Part shown: positions 15,635 to 23,708 of the stretch, in pieces
Position numbering within the stretch: position 1 is the stretch's first letter
How the letters are laid out: every line of letters starts with the position of its first letter
Assembly (NCBI GenBank): GCA_002352285.1
Contig: DEIC01000114.1
Location: forward strand, 23,050-60,292
Length of the DNA: 37,243 nucleotides
DNA from: Alphaproteobacteria bacterium UBA2784
GTDB lineage: Bacteria; Pseudomonadota; Alphaproteobacteria; Micropepsales; Micropepsaceae
Direction: 5' to 3'
The notes under the pieces: generated by a model
The model's input: the letters and a program-made list of their open reading frames with translations, nothing else
Told to the model about the DNA's origin: nothing
Databases searched by the model: none
Position numbers and translations under genes: made by a program

Positions 15635-18600
15635 ATGACCGTCATGCCGTTGACCCTTGACGACAAATACACGGTCGAGCGGGGCCGCGTGTTCCTCACC
15701 GGTATTCAGGCGCTGGTGCGCCTGCCGATGATGCAGCAGCGCCTCGACAGGGCGGCAGGTCTCAACACGGCGGGTTTCATCTCCGGCTATCGCGGATCAC
15801 CGCTGGGCGGATTTGATCAGCAGCTCTGGCGCGCGAAGAAATTTCTCGATCGCCACAACATCGTCTTCAAGCCCGGCATCAACGAAGACCTCGGCGCAAC
15901 GGCGGTGTGGGGTTCGCAGCAGGTCAATCTCTATCCCGGCGCGAAGTTCGATGGCGTGTTCGGCATGTGGTACGGCAAGGCCCCCGGCGTTGACCGCACC
16001 GGTGACGTCTTCAAGCACGCCAACGCCGCTGGCACCTCGCGTCACGGCGGCGTGCTCGCGATTGCGGGTGACGATCACGCCTGCAAATCCTCCACGCTCC
16101 CCAGCCAGAGCGAATTTGCTTTCATGGATGCCGAAATCCCGGTCCTCAATCCGGCCGGCATTCAGGAAGTGCTCGACTTCGGTCTCTATGGCTGGGCGAT
16201 GTCGCGCTTCTCCGGCACATGGACGGCGATGATTGCGCTGGCCGAAAACATGGATGCCTCGGCAACCGTCGATGTCGCGCCCGACCGCGTGCAGATCCGC
16301 ATGCCGCAGAATTTTGCAATGCCGGTGGGCGGCCTTTCGATCCGGCTTGGCGATACGCCCGCCGATCAGGAGCGCCGCCTGCGTGAGCACAAGCTGGATG
16401 CCGCCATCGCCTTTGCGCATGAGAATGTCTTGAACCGCGTCGTGCTCGACAGCCCGAATGCGCGCATCGGTCTTGTCGCCAGCGGCAAATCCTATCTCGA
16501 TCTACGTCAGGCGCTGGTTGATCTTGGCATCGGCAACAAGGAAGTGGCCGAGCTTGGCCTGCGCATCTTCAAGGTCGGCATGCCCTGGCCGCTGGAGCGC
16601 GATGCCGCCCGCCGCTTTGCCGACGGGCTTGAGGCCGTCTTCGTCATCGAAGAAAAGCGCGACCTCATCGAAACCCAGTTCAAGAGCGCGATCTATGATC
16701 TGCCCGAAAGCCGCCGCCCGCGCGTGATCGGCAAGCTCGATCAGGAGGGCAAGCCCCTTCTGCGCACGATCCTTGATCTCAATCCCGCGATGATCGCGCT
16801 CGCCCTCTCGCGCTTCATTCCGAAAGACCGCTGGACGCCGCGCATGCAGCGCGACCTTGACGTCATCATCGCCAAGGCGCGCGAAGTGGAGGGGCTGAAG
16901 CCGATTCACGAGCGCATTCCGTTTTACTGCTCGGGCTGCCCCCACAACACGTCCACCAAAGTGCCCGAGGGCCAGCGCGCCATGGCGGGCATTGGCTGTC
17001 ACTACATGGTCACGCGCATGGATCGCGCCACCGACCTCTTCACCCAGATGGGCGGCGAGGGCGTGCCGTGGGTGGGTCAGGAACCGTTCACCGAACACAA
17101 GCACATGTTCGCCAATCTGGGCGACGGCACCTATTTCCATTCGGGCATTCTGGCGATCCGCCAGGCCGTCTCGGCCAAGGCCAACATCACCTACAAGATT
17201 CTCTATAACGACGCCGTGGCGATGACGGGTGGCCAGCCGGTCGATGGCGAGTTGCCGATTGGCCAGTTGCTCGAGCAGGTCGCTGCCGAAGGCGTTCAGC
17301 GCATCGTGCTGGTCGCTGATGATCCGAACAAATATCCGGGCACGGCGGGCTTCCCGCATGGCGTCAAGGTCGAACACCGCGAGCGCATGGATGCGATCCA
17401 GCGCGAACTTTCTGAAACGCCGGGCGTCACCATCCTCGTCTATGACCAGACCTGTGCCGCTGAAAAGCGCCGCCGCCGCAAGCGTGGCCTGATGGAAGAT
17501 CCGCCCAAGCGCGTCTTCATCAATGAAGAAGTCTGTGAAGGCTGTGGCGATTGCTCGGTCAAGTCGAACTGTCTGTCAGTCGAGCCGCTGGAAACCGAAT
17601 TCGGCCGCAAGCGCCAGATCAACCAGTCCAGCTGCAACAAGGATTACTCGTGCCTTCAGGGCTTCTGCCCCAGTTTCGTGACTGTCGAAGGCGGCAAGGT
17701 GAAGTCGAACGCAGTCAACGGCGCCAGCGAAGAGGTCAACGTGCCTGAACCTGCCTTGCCGGTTCTGGCCGATGATCCCTTCAACATGGTCATCACCGGC
17801 ATTGGCGGCACGGGCGTCACCTCCATCGGCGCCATTCTCGGCACCGCAGCCCATATCGACGGCAAGGCAGCGACCGTGCTCGACATGATGGGCCTCGCGC
17901 AAAAGGGTGGCGGCGTCACCTCTTACGTGCGCGTAGCGGGTGCGAAAGTGCGCATCCATGGCCCGCGCGTGGCAACAGCGTCAGCCGATCTCATTCTGGC
18001 CTGCGACATGGTCGTGGCCTCAAAGCCCGAGACGATTGACACCACAGATGCGCGCCGCACGCATGCCATCGTCAATGATGACCTGACGCCCACCGCAGGC
18101 TTCATCAAGGACAACGCGATCTCCTATGACGCGCGCGCGATGAAGGAACGCCTGAAGAAGGCGAGCCGTGATTTCTCGCAGGCGCCCGCTGATGAGCTGG
18201 CCGTGCGTCTTCTGGGCGACGCGATCTTTTCCAACATGATGCTGGTGGGCTATGCGTGGCAGAAGGGAACGATCCCGATTGCCCGTGACGCCATCCTGCG
18301 CGCCATCGAACTGAACGGCGCCGAAGTCAAGAAGAACATCCGCGCCTTTGAGCTTGGCCGTCTCGCCGCGCACGACTTTGCGCGCATCAGCGAAATGGCA
18401 GGCCTGGGCAAGATGGCGGCGCGCCCGATCGCCACCACGCTGCCGGAAATCATCGCGCGCCGGGCAGAGATGCTGGCGGGTTATCAGAACAAAGCCTATG
18501 CCGACCGCTATGTGGCGCTGGTCGAACGCGTGAAGGCGGCCGAAGCAAAGCTGAACGGCGGCACGGCGCTCACCGAAGCGGTGGCCCGCGCTTACTACAA

Positions 18601-19105
18601 GCTGCTCGCCTACAAGGACGAATACGAGGTTGCCCGGCTTTACACCGACGGCAATTTCAGAAAGCGCCTTGCCGAGACATTCGACGGAAAGCTTAAGCTC
18701 AATTTCCACATGTCGCCGCCGATGATTGCGCCGAAGGATCCCGATACGGGCCTGCCGAAGAAGATCACCATCGGCCCATGGATGATGTTTGCCTTCAAAG
18801 TCATGGCGAAGATGAAGCGCCTGCGCGGCACGCCATTCGATGTGTTTGGCTACACGCACGAACGCCGCACCGAACGCGCCCTCATCAAGGAATATGAGGC
18901 CCGGATTGCGGAGCTCATGGGCGCCCTCAGCGCCGCCAATTACCGGACGGCCATCGAGATCGCCAGCCTGCCGATGGACATCAAGGGCTTTGGCCACATC
19001 AAGGACCGCAATCTTGAAACCGTGCGCGCGCGTGAGCAGAAACTGCTCGCCGCGTTCCGCAATCCTGCCGCAGCGCCCGCTGCCGCCAAAGTTGCCGCCG
19101 AATAG
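15635..19105 (+). CDS. Indolepyruvate ferredoxin oxidoreductase family, single-chain fusion
   Basis: TPP- and Fe-S-dependent 2-oxoacid:ferredoxin oxidoreductase that oxidatively decarboxylates aryl- or branched-chain 2-oxoacids to acyl-CoA. The 1156-residue chain joins the parts that are separate IorA and IorB subunits in archaea: an N-terminal pyrimidine-binding region with GYRGSPLGGFD, a central CSGCPHN cysteine motif (from residue 432) in the TPP/Fe-S part, a ferredoxin-like CEGCGDC (634-640) followed by further cysteines up to CLQGFCPSF, and a C-terminal gamma-type domain opening with GIGGTGVTS (about 722-730). I prefer the ATG at 15635, with GGGAG eight bases upstream; a GTG at 15566 would add 23 residues of unrelated sequence. 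The dehydrogenase gene begins 11 bp after its stop. Confidence 0.92.
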   Translation: MTVMPLTLDDKYTVERGRVFLTGIQALVRLPMMQQRLDRAAGLNTAGFISGYRGSPLGGFDQQLWRAKKFLDRHNIVFKPGINEDLGATAVWGSQQVNLYPGAKFDGVFGMWYGKAPGVDRTGDVFKHANAAGTSRHGGVLAIAGDDHACKSSTLPSQSEFAFMDAEIPVLNPAGIQEVLDFGLYGWAMSRFSGTWTAMIALAENMDASATVDVAPDRVQIRMPQNFAMPVGGLSIRLGDTPADQERRLREHKLDAAIAFAHENVLNRVVLDSPNARIGLVASGKSYLDLRQALVDLGIGNKEVAELGLRIFKVGMPWPLERDAARRFADGLEAVFVIEEKRDLIETQFKSAIYDLPESRRPRVIGKLDQEGKPLLRTILDLNPAMIALALSRFIPKDRWTPRMQRDLDVIIAKAREVEGLKPIHERIPFYCSGCPHNTSTKVPEGQRAMAGIGCHYMVTRMDRATDLFTQMGGEGVPWVGQEPFTEHKHMFANLGDGTYFHSGILAIRQAVSAKANITYKILYNDAVAMTGGQPVDGELPIGQLLEQVAAEGVQRIVLVADDPNKYPGTAGFPHGVKVEHRERMDAIQRELSETPGVTILVYDQTCAAEKRRRRKRGLMEDPPKRVFINEEVCEGCGDCSVKSNCLSVEPLETEFGRKRQINQSSCNKDYSCLQGFCPSFVTVEGGKVKSNAVNGASEEVNVPEPALPVLADDPFNMVITGIGGTGVTSIGAILGTAAHIDGKAATVLDMMGLAQKGGGVTSYVRVAGAKVRIHGPRVATASADLILACDMVVASKPETIDTTDARRTHAIVNDDLTPTAGFIKDNAISYDARAMKERLKKASRDFSQAPADELAVRLLGDAIFSNMMLVGYAWQKGTIPIARDAILRAIELNGAEVKKNIRAFELGRLAAHDFARISEMAGLGKMAARPIATTLPEIIARRAEMLAGYQNKAYADRYVALVERVKAAEAKLNGGTALTEAVARAYYKLLAYKDEYEVARLYTDGNFRKRLAETFDGKLKLNFHMSPPMIAPKDPDTGLPKKITIGPWMMFAFKVMAKMKRLRGTPFDVFGYTHERRTERALIKEYEARIAELMGALSAANYRTAIEIASLPMDIKGFGHIKDRNLETVRAREQKLLAAFRNPAAAPAAAKVAAE

Positions 19106-19116
19106 GATCACCTGCC

Positions 19117-20178
19117 ATGACGCTCTTTGACCTTCCCGATTTCGACAACCATGAATCGGTCACGGCCTTCACTGATCCCGAAACCGGCCTGAAGTCGATC
19201 ATTGCGGTGCACGACACCACGCTCGGGCCTGCCTGCGGCGGCACGCGCATGTGGCCCTATGCCGATGCGGCAGCCGCCCTGACAGACGCGCTGCGCCTCT
19301 CCAAAGGCATGTCCTACAAGAATGCGATGGCGGAGCTGCCGCTGGGCGGCGGCAAGGCCGTCATCATCGGTGACGCCCGCTCGCACAAATCGGATGCGCT
19401 GATGCGCGCCCATGGCCGGCGCGTCGACAGCCTCAACGGCGTTTACATCACCGCCATGGATGTCGGCATGGACCAGCACGACATGGAAGTGATCGCAACG
19501 GTCACCAGACATGTTTCGGGCTATGCGCAACCCGGCAAGACCGGCGGCGATCCCTCGCCGATGACGGCACTGGGTGTTTTTACGGGCATCAAGGCAACAG
19601 TGGCCTTTGCGCTCGGCACGTCAGACTTGAAGGGCCTGCGCGTTGCGGTGCAGGGCGTCGGCAATGTCGGCTTCGAGGCGGCGCGCATGCTGAAGGAGGC
19701 AGGCGCGATCCTGACCATCGCCGACGTGAATGAGTCAAATCGCAAGCGCGCCGAGGAAAAACTGGGTGCGCGCGTGGTCGCAACCGAAACGATCCATGCC
19801 GAAGATGTGGATGTCTATGCACCGTGCGCGCTGGGCGCCGTGCTCAATGACACGACCATCCCCCAGATCAAGGCCAGGGTCGTCGCGGGCGGCGCCAACA
19901 ACCAGCTGCAGCGGCCCCATCACGGTTATCGCGTGCTTGATCGCGGCATCCTCTATGCGCCGGATTACGTCATCAATGGCGGCGGCATCATCCGCGTCTG
20001 CGGCCAGATCTATGGCTGGAGCGACGATCAGATCCGCGCCAAGACGGAGCGCATCGGCGTCACGCTGACGGAAGTGTTCACGCGCGCGAAGGCCGAGGGC
20101 AAGCCGACGCATGAGATTGCGGATGCGATTGCGCGCAGCCGCATCGCTGCCGCCAAGGCGAAAAAGCGCGCGGCGTGA
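19117..20178 (+). CDS. Leucine dehydrogenase-family (Leu/Phe/Val) amino acid dehydrogenase
   Basis: NAD-dependent oxidative deaminase of the Glu/Leu/Phe/Val dehydrogenase superfamily, 353 residues. Substrate-domain motifs include LSKGMSYKNA (61-70, Lys68) and LPLGGGKAVI (74-83, Lys80), plus TAMDVG with Asp115. These residue numbers coincide with the catalytic Lys and Asp of Bacillus leucine dehydrogenase as I recall them. The Rossmann motif is GVGNVG (180-185). The gene lies 11 bp downstream of the indolepyruvate oxidoreductase gene, so one transcript could deaminate an amino acid and decarboxylate the resulting 2-oxoacid. The sequence does not tell leucine from phenylalanine preference; with phhA nearby, an aromatic substrate is plausible. 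Confidence 0.9.
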   Translation: MTLFDLPDFDNHESVTAFTDPETGLKSIIAVHDTTLGPACGGTRMWPYADAAAALTDALRLSKGMSYKNAMAELPLGGGKAVIIGDARSHKSDALMRAHGRRVDSLNGVYITAMDVGMDQHDMEVIATVTRHVSGYAQPGKTGGDPSPMTALGVFTGIKATVAFALGTSDLKGLRVAVQGVGNVGFEAARMLKEAGAILTIADVNESNRKRAEEKLGARVVATETIHAEDVDVYAPCALGAVLNDTTIPQIKARVVAGGANNQLQRPHHGYRVLDRGILYAPDYVINGGGIIRVCGQIYGWSDDQIRAKTERIGVTLTEVFTRAKAEGKPTHEIADAIARSRIAAAKAKKRAA

Positions 20179-20185
20179 AGGGCGA

Positions 20186-20944
20186 TCAGGCCCAGCCAAA
20201 GATGCGGGCGATCATCAGCCCCGACAGCACAATCACGATGATTCCAACGGCGGCCATCAAGGGGCGCGCGGGAATGCGCTTGAGGGAAAATCCGGCAAAG
20301 GGCGCAGCAATCACGCCGCCGGTCACAAGGCCGATCAGCACGTTCCAGTCGCCGATGCTGCCAAAGCTCGCCAGCGTGATGACGACAGCGACCGACACGA
20401 AAAACTCCGCCATCGTGACCGAACCGATCACGTAACGCGGCGTGCCACCGCGTCCAACCAGGGTAGAGGTTGTAACCGGCCCCCAGCCGCCGCCACCCAC
20501 CGCATCCAGAAATCCGGCGATCAGCCCGGCAGGCGCCGCAGCCCCCTGCGAATGGTCCGGCGCATCAACCGCGCGGCGATAGGCGCGCCAGACAATCAGA
20601 AGCCCCATGATGGCGAGATAACCGGCGACCAGCGGCCGCAAAAGGTCGGCATCAACATGGACAAGCAGGATGCCACCCAGAATTCCGCCGACAATGCCGA
20701 AGAGCGACAGGCGGACCAGAAGGGTCCGGCTGATATTGCCCGCCGCCCAATGGGAAACGCCGGCGGTGCCGTTGGTGAAAAGCTTGGCGGAGTGGGTGCT
20801 GGCCGAAACGACGGCTGGTGGCACCCCGTTCCACAAAAGCACTGTTGACGAGATCACGCCAAACCCCATGCCCAGCGCGCCGTCCACCAGCTGGGCGCCA
20901 AAGCCGATCAGGGCAAAGATCAGGAAGCTGGAATCAAGCTCCAA
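20186..20944 (-). CDS. TauE/SafE family anion (sulfite/organosulfur) exporter
   Basis: An eight-segment-type membrane permease of the TauE/SafE (DUF81) family, 252 residues. It has hydrophobic segments along the whole length, the family N-terminus FALIGFGAQLVDGALGMGFG (about 9-28), and a mid-protein repeat of the same idea in GLIAGFLDAVGGGGWGPV. I place the start at the TTG at 20944 because CGGGAGACC lies just upstream at normal spacing and the frame beyond it (to 21076) reads through an inverted-repeat leader with no family-like sequence. Family members export sulfite, sulfoacetate or related anions; the specific substrate is not visible. It is convergent with the leucine-dehydrogenase-type gene, whose stop is 7 bp away. 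Confidence 0.88.
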   Translation of the reverse strand: MELDSSFLIFALIGFGAQLVDGALGMGFGVISSTVLLWNGVPPAVVSASTHSAKLFTNGTAGVSHWAAGNISRTLLVRLSLFGIVGGILGGILLVHVDADLLRPLVAGYLAIMGLLIVWRAYRRAVDAPDHSQGAAAPAGLIAGFLDAVGGGGWGPVTTSTLVGRGGTPRYVIGSVTMAEFFVSVAVVITLASFGSIGDWNVLIGLVTGGVIAAPFAGFSLKRIPARPLMAAVGIIVIVLSGLMIARIFGWA

Positions 20945-20946
20945 AA

Positions 20947-21059
20947 CGGTCTCCCGGTTGCGAAGGGGTGCCGGGGCGCAGGCGCCCGCAGCTTGAAACG
21001 GCCGCCCTCGGAGGCGGGGCCAGAGGCAAAGATGAACGCCCCGGCACCCCCTTGAGACC
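20947..21059 (-). promoter_or_regulatory. Long inverted-repeat leader enclosing the TauE/SafE ribosome site
   Basis: In the strand of the TauE/SafE mRNA, a 14-bp perfect pairing joins 21050-21037 (GGGGTGCCGGGGCG) with 20978-20965 (its exact complement), enclosing 58 bases. These contain further stems: GGCC-CGCC against GGCGGCC at about 21020-21000, and GGGCGC-CT-GCGCCC at about 20988-20975. Outside it, GGTCTC (21059-21054) can pair with GAGACC (20953-20948), which is part of the ribosome binding site of the TTG start. The arrangement is what a translational switch would need. I recognise no known riboswitch consensus. An unrelated palindromic repeat element is the alternative. Confidence 0.5.
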
Positions 21060-21089
21060 ATGGGCACCCCGCCCAAGTCAACCCATTAA

Positions 21090-21105
21090 TACGTGATCAT
21101 ACGTA
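21090..21105. promoter_or_regulatory. Inverted repeat TACGT-N6-ACGTA upstream of the TauE/SafE leader
   Basis: TACGT (21090-21094) and ACGTA (21101-21105) are reverse complements separated by GATCAT, in an AT-rich patch between the ExoD gene stop and the TauE/SafE leader. Its size and position suit a repressor or activator operator for the exporter. No regulator gene is adjacent. Confidence 0.4.
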
Positions 21106-21112
21106 TGACAGT

Positions 21113-21730
21113 TTAATTACCAAAAAACTCAGTGATACTTATCCAGATGACGGCAATCATAGCCGTCAAACCGGCCAGCCCCAAGGCTGCGGCCACCACC
21201 GATCCCACAAGCCCGATCAGCACCAACAGCCCGTCACGCTGAGCCATGGCGATCCCCAGAATGCCGATGGCGATGGCGGGCGGCATGTTGGTCAGCGGGC
21301 CGGGCAGGGCAATGATGCAGGCAAGGAAGAAGATCACGAGCCCCAGAAACCGTTCGAACGTGACTGTGGTCAGAAAGGCCAGGCGCGGACGCGTGAAGCG
21401 CTCCACAAAGTCGAGCGGCTTTTTCACCTTGGCCACAAAGATGCGCACGTCGGTGACGGCAAAGGTCTTCTCGGAGAAGCGCCGGGGAAGCCAGGGGCGT
21501 GCTTTGCCTGCCATCATCTGTGCGGCAAAGAGCATGATCGGAAAGCCGAAAAGCGAACCGATGCCCGGCGGCAGCGCCGCGCAGATGGCAAAAAGGAGAA
21601 GTGAGAGGCCAAAGCCGCGCGCGCCCAATCCCTCAAGAAGCGCACCAACCGAAATGCGTTCCGTCTGCGCGCCATCAAAGAGCGCCATCAACGCGTCCGA
21701 TAGCCGGCCCCCGGCCTTTTCCTCGGCCAT
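21113..21730 (-). CDS. ExoD family membrane protein
   Basis: A 205-residue membrane protein of the ExoD family, named for a Sinorhizobium exopolysaccharide-related locus; the biochemical role is not established. The family N-terminus is clear: a short amphipathic part, then ISVGALLEGLGARGFGLSLL (about 26-45) leading into hydrophobic segments with ALPPGIGSLFGFPIMLFAAQM, and a second set after the FVERFTRPRLAFLT loop, including LPGPLTNMPPAIAIGILGIAMAQRDG. The ATG at 21730 overlaps the TerC stop as TGATG, so translation is probably coupled to terC-like expression. Confidence 0.9.
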   Translation of the reverse strand: MAEEKAGGRLSDALMALFDGAQTERISVGALLEGLGARGFGLSLLLFAICAALPPGIGSLFGFPIMLFAAQMMAGKARPWLPRRFSEKTFAVTDVRIFVAKVKKPLDFVERFTRPRLAFLTTVTFERFLGLVIFFLACIIALPGPLTNMPPAIAIGILGIAMAQRDGLLVLIGLVGSVVAAALGLAGLTAMIAVIWISITEFFGN

Positions 21731-22473
21731 CAATGGCCGCCCGGCCCGCCGCCCGCCGCGCGGCGCTTTTCGCGCGCCCGCGCAGCCATCAGGTTCATCG
21801 CCTCCACCGCCGCCGAGAAGGCGATGGCGAAATAGATGAATTCGCGCGGAATGTGGAAGTGGAGGCCATCGGCAATCAGCGCCACGCCAATAAGCAGGAG
21901 GAAGTTGAGCGCCAGCATCTTGACCGTCGGATGGCGGTTGACGAACGCGGCTATCGTTTCGGCGGCAAACAGCATGACCAGAATGGCGACCACAACGGCG
22001 GCGATCATGACTTCGACCTGATTGGTCATGCCGACTGCGGTGATCACGCTGTCGAGCGAGAACACCAGATCAAGGATGACGATCTGGGTAATGACCGAGG
22101 CAAAGCTTGCCTTTGCCGTTGCCTGTTCGTCGTGGCGGCCCTCCATCATCGCATGCACTTCAACCGTGCCCTTATAGAGCAGGAACAGGCCGCCCAGCCC
22201 CAGCACCAGATCGCGCCAGCTTGCCTCAAACCCGAAAAGCGTGAAGGCAGGCTGTGTCAGGCTGGCCACCCAGGTGATCGAGAGCAAAAGCCCGATGCGC
22301 ATGGCCAGCGCCAGAAACAGGCCGATGCGCCGCGCCTTCGCCTGCTGCTCCTTCGGCAGCTTGCCGGAGGCGATCGACAGGAAGATCACGTTGTCGATGC
22401 CAAGCACGATCTCAAGCGCCGCCAGCGTCAGAAAACTGGCCCAGATTTCAGGAGAGGAGAGGAGGTCGAGCAT
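21730..22473 (-). CDS. TerC family integral membrane protein
   Basis: A 247-residue TerC-family protein (PF03741-type), linked in other bacteria to tellurium resistance and to Mn2+ export or metalation of secreted proteins. Two hallmark membrane helices carry conserved acidic residues: EIVLGIDNVIFLSI (21-34, Asp27) and DLVFSLDSVITAVGM (about residues 122-136). Seven or so hydrophobic segments can be counted. The ATG at 22473 starts directly at the family N-terminus MLDLL; the frame continues upstream only into the tRNA-Thr gene. The downstream ExoD gene overlaps by one base. No manganese-type riboswitch is evident upstream; the tRNA lies 33 bp away. Confidence 0.92.
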   Translation of the reverse strand: MLDLLSSPEIWASFLTLAALEIVLGIDNVIFLSIASGKLPKEQQAKARRIGLFLALAMRIGLLLSITWVASLTQPAFTLFGFEASWRDLVLGLGGLFLLYKGTVEVHAMMEGRHDEQATAKASFASVITQIVILDLVFSLDSVITAVGMTNQVEVMIAAVVVAILVMLFAAETIAAFVNRHPTVKMLALNFLLLIGVALIADGLHFHIPREFIYFAIAFSAAVEAMNLMAARAREKRRAAGGGPGGH

Positions 22474-22506
22474 GGGGCGCTCTGCGCTGGGAGGAAGCCG
22501 AAGGAA

Positions 22507-22581
<75 letters not shown>

Positions 22582-22742
22582 GCCGGAAAGGCAAAGGGGG
22601 CATCCGCCCCAAAGCGCCGCGTCCTATAGCCCAAAAGGATCAGATCAGGAAAGCCGGAAATTGGCCTGCCTCGGGGGCTTGCAACACCCTTGAAGCTTGA
22701 TGAGATTGGTGAAATCCGCCGCTTCAGTTCGGAGCCACCATC

Positions 22743-22979
22743 ATGGCAAGTGAGAACCGGATTGCCCGCATGGCCGAAGCCCTTCGCGCCAATCTGCGCC
22801 GCCGCAAGGAACAGGCGCGCTCGCGCAAATCGGCTCCAGGTGACGATGGAAGTGTCGTCGTGACCGCTTGTGCCGCTGGCGCATCTCGGGGGGCCGACCG
22901 GGACGAATCCGTTCCGGACACCTTGGGCGTTGCCGATGCAGATGGCGGAGGGGGAGATGGCGGCGGCGGTGGAGACTGA
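22743..22979 (+). CDS. Small basic-N-terminus protein, unknown function
   Basis: A 78-residue frame with ATG at 22743 preceded by CGGAG at good spacing. The N-terminal 30 residues (MASENRIARMAEALRANLRR and following) form a strongly basic amphipathic helix of a type seen in short alphaproteobacterial hypothetical proteins. After about residue 40 the chain turns acidic and Gly/Asp-rich, ending in a Gly-rich tail that is probably disordered. No family can be named. The basic helix might bind nucleic acid, but that is a guess. It stands alone between tRNA-Thr (opposite strand) and the Cys-rich exported protein. Confidence 0.6.
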   Translation: MASENRIARMAEALRANLRRRKEQARSRKSAPGDDGSVVVTACAAGASRGADRDESVPDTLGVADADGGGGDGGGGGD

Positions 22980-23115
22980 GGCCGTCAGGCGCCGTCCCCC
23001 ACGTCTGGCTATTCATGCAAGGTTCAGAAAACACTTGCAAAAAAAGGGCTTAACGTGGGCCGCGTGTTTTGCGATGATGCCCCCCACGCCATTTGCCAGC
23101 TGAAAGGGGAACACC

Positions 23116-23496
23116 ATGGCAAAAAATCTTCTTGCAGGCTTTCTCGGACTGATCGCTTTCATGGCAAGCTCGCTTGCCCTGAGCGCGCCAGCCAGCGCCG
23201 ACACGGTCACCTTCCGTGTGCAGAGCCTTTATCAGTACAAGGTCCAGATCGAGTTCTATTCGCAGGCGCGCGACGCGGCATGGCCGGGCAACGGCAATGC
23301 CTACAATCTGGACGACTACGACACCCACGCCTTCACACTGGAATGCGTCACCGGCGAGCAGATCTGCTACGGCGCCTGGGTGACGGGCGATGACTCCCAG
23401 TACTGGGGCGTCGGCAACAACAACCAGTATTCCTGCGATAGCTGCTGCCTCGTTTGCGGCAAGGGCGAAGGTCCGGTCTTTACGCTGAACCCGTAA
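23116..23496 (+). CDS. Small Cys-rich exported protein, unknown function
   Basis: A 126-residue product with a clear Sec signal peptide (hydrophobic core at residues 5-22, cleavage expected after ASA at residue 28). The mature domain of about 98 residues looks beta-rich, beginning DTVTFRVQSLYQYKVQIEFYSQ. It has six cysteines: Cys77, Cys84, and a C-terminal CxxCCxxC cluster at 107-114, which would suit disulfides or metal binding in the periplasm. The region around residues 55-72 is rich in Asn, Asp and Gly. ATG follows AAAGGGGAA. A strong intrinsic terminator follows, so it is its own transcription unit. I recognise no characterised family. Confidence 0.8.
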   Translation: MAKNLLAGFLGLIAFMASSLALSAPASADTVTFRVQSLYQYKVQIEFYSQARDAAWPGNGNAYNLDDYDTHAFTLECVTGEQICYGAWVTGDDSQYWGVGNNNQYSCDSCCLVCGKGEGPVFTLNP

Positions 23497-23518
23497 GACG
23501 CGTCGCGGTTACGGTTAA

Positions 23519-23549
23519 GGGGCGCCCGATGCGGCGCCCCTTTTCTTTT
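23519..23549 (+). terminator. Rho-independent terminator
   Basis: A perfect 8-bp stem GGGGCGCC (23519-23526) / GGCGCCCC (23533-23540) with a six-base loop is followed directly by TTTTCTTTT. It lies 22 bp after the stop of the Cys-rich exported protein gene and separates it from murA. Confidence 0.9.
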
Positions 23550-23708
23550 GGCGGCTCCCTCAACCGCCCCAATTTGAACAAGTGGCAGGCATTCGATCCG
23601 CCATCTTTGATTGAGCGCGTGACTGTCATCCCTTATGACCCATGGCTCTTTTGCCGGGGCGCATGAGGCATGCGGGCCAGAGGCGCACGGCATCGGCGGG
23701 GCAGGATC

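Noticed and set aside
18020..19111. 363-residue minus-strand frame within the indolepyruvate oxidoreductase gene
   Set aside because: A shadow of codon-position GC bias; the plus strand carries continuous homologous sequence here.
20947..21059. TauE/SafE leader as a known riboswitch (SAM, TPP, cobalamin or fluoride)
   Set aside because: None of the conserved core sequences of those classes that I can recall is present, so only an unnamed structured leader is claimed.
20945..21076. Upstream 44-codon extension of the TauE/SafE frame
   Set aside because: It translates the inverted-repeat leader into Arg/Gly/Ala-rich sequence with no membrane segment; the TTG at 20944 has a proper ribosome site.
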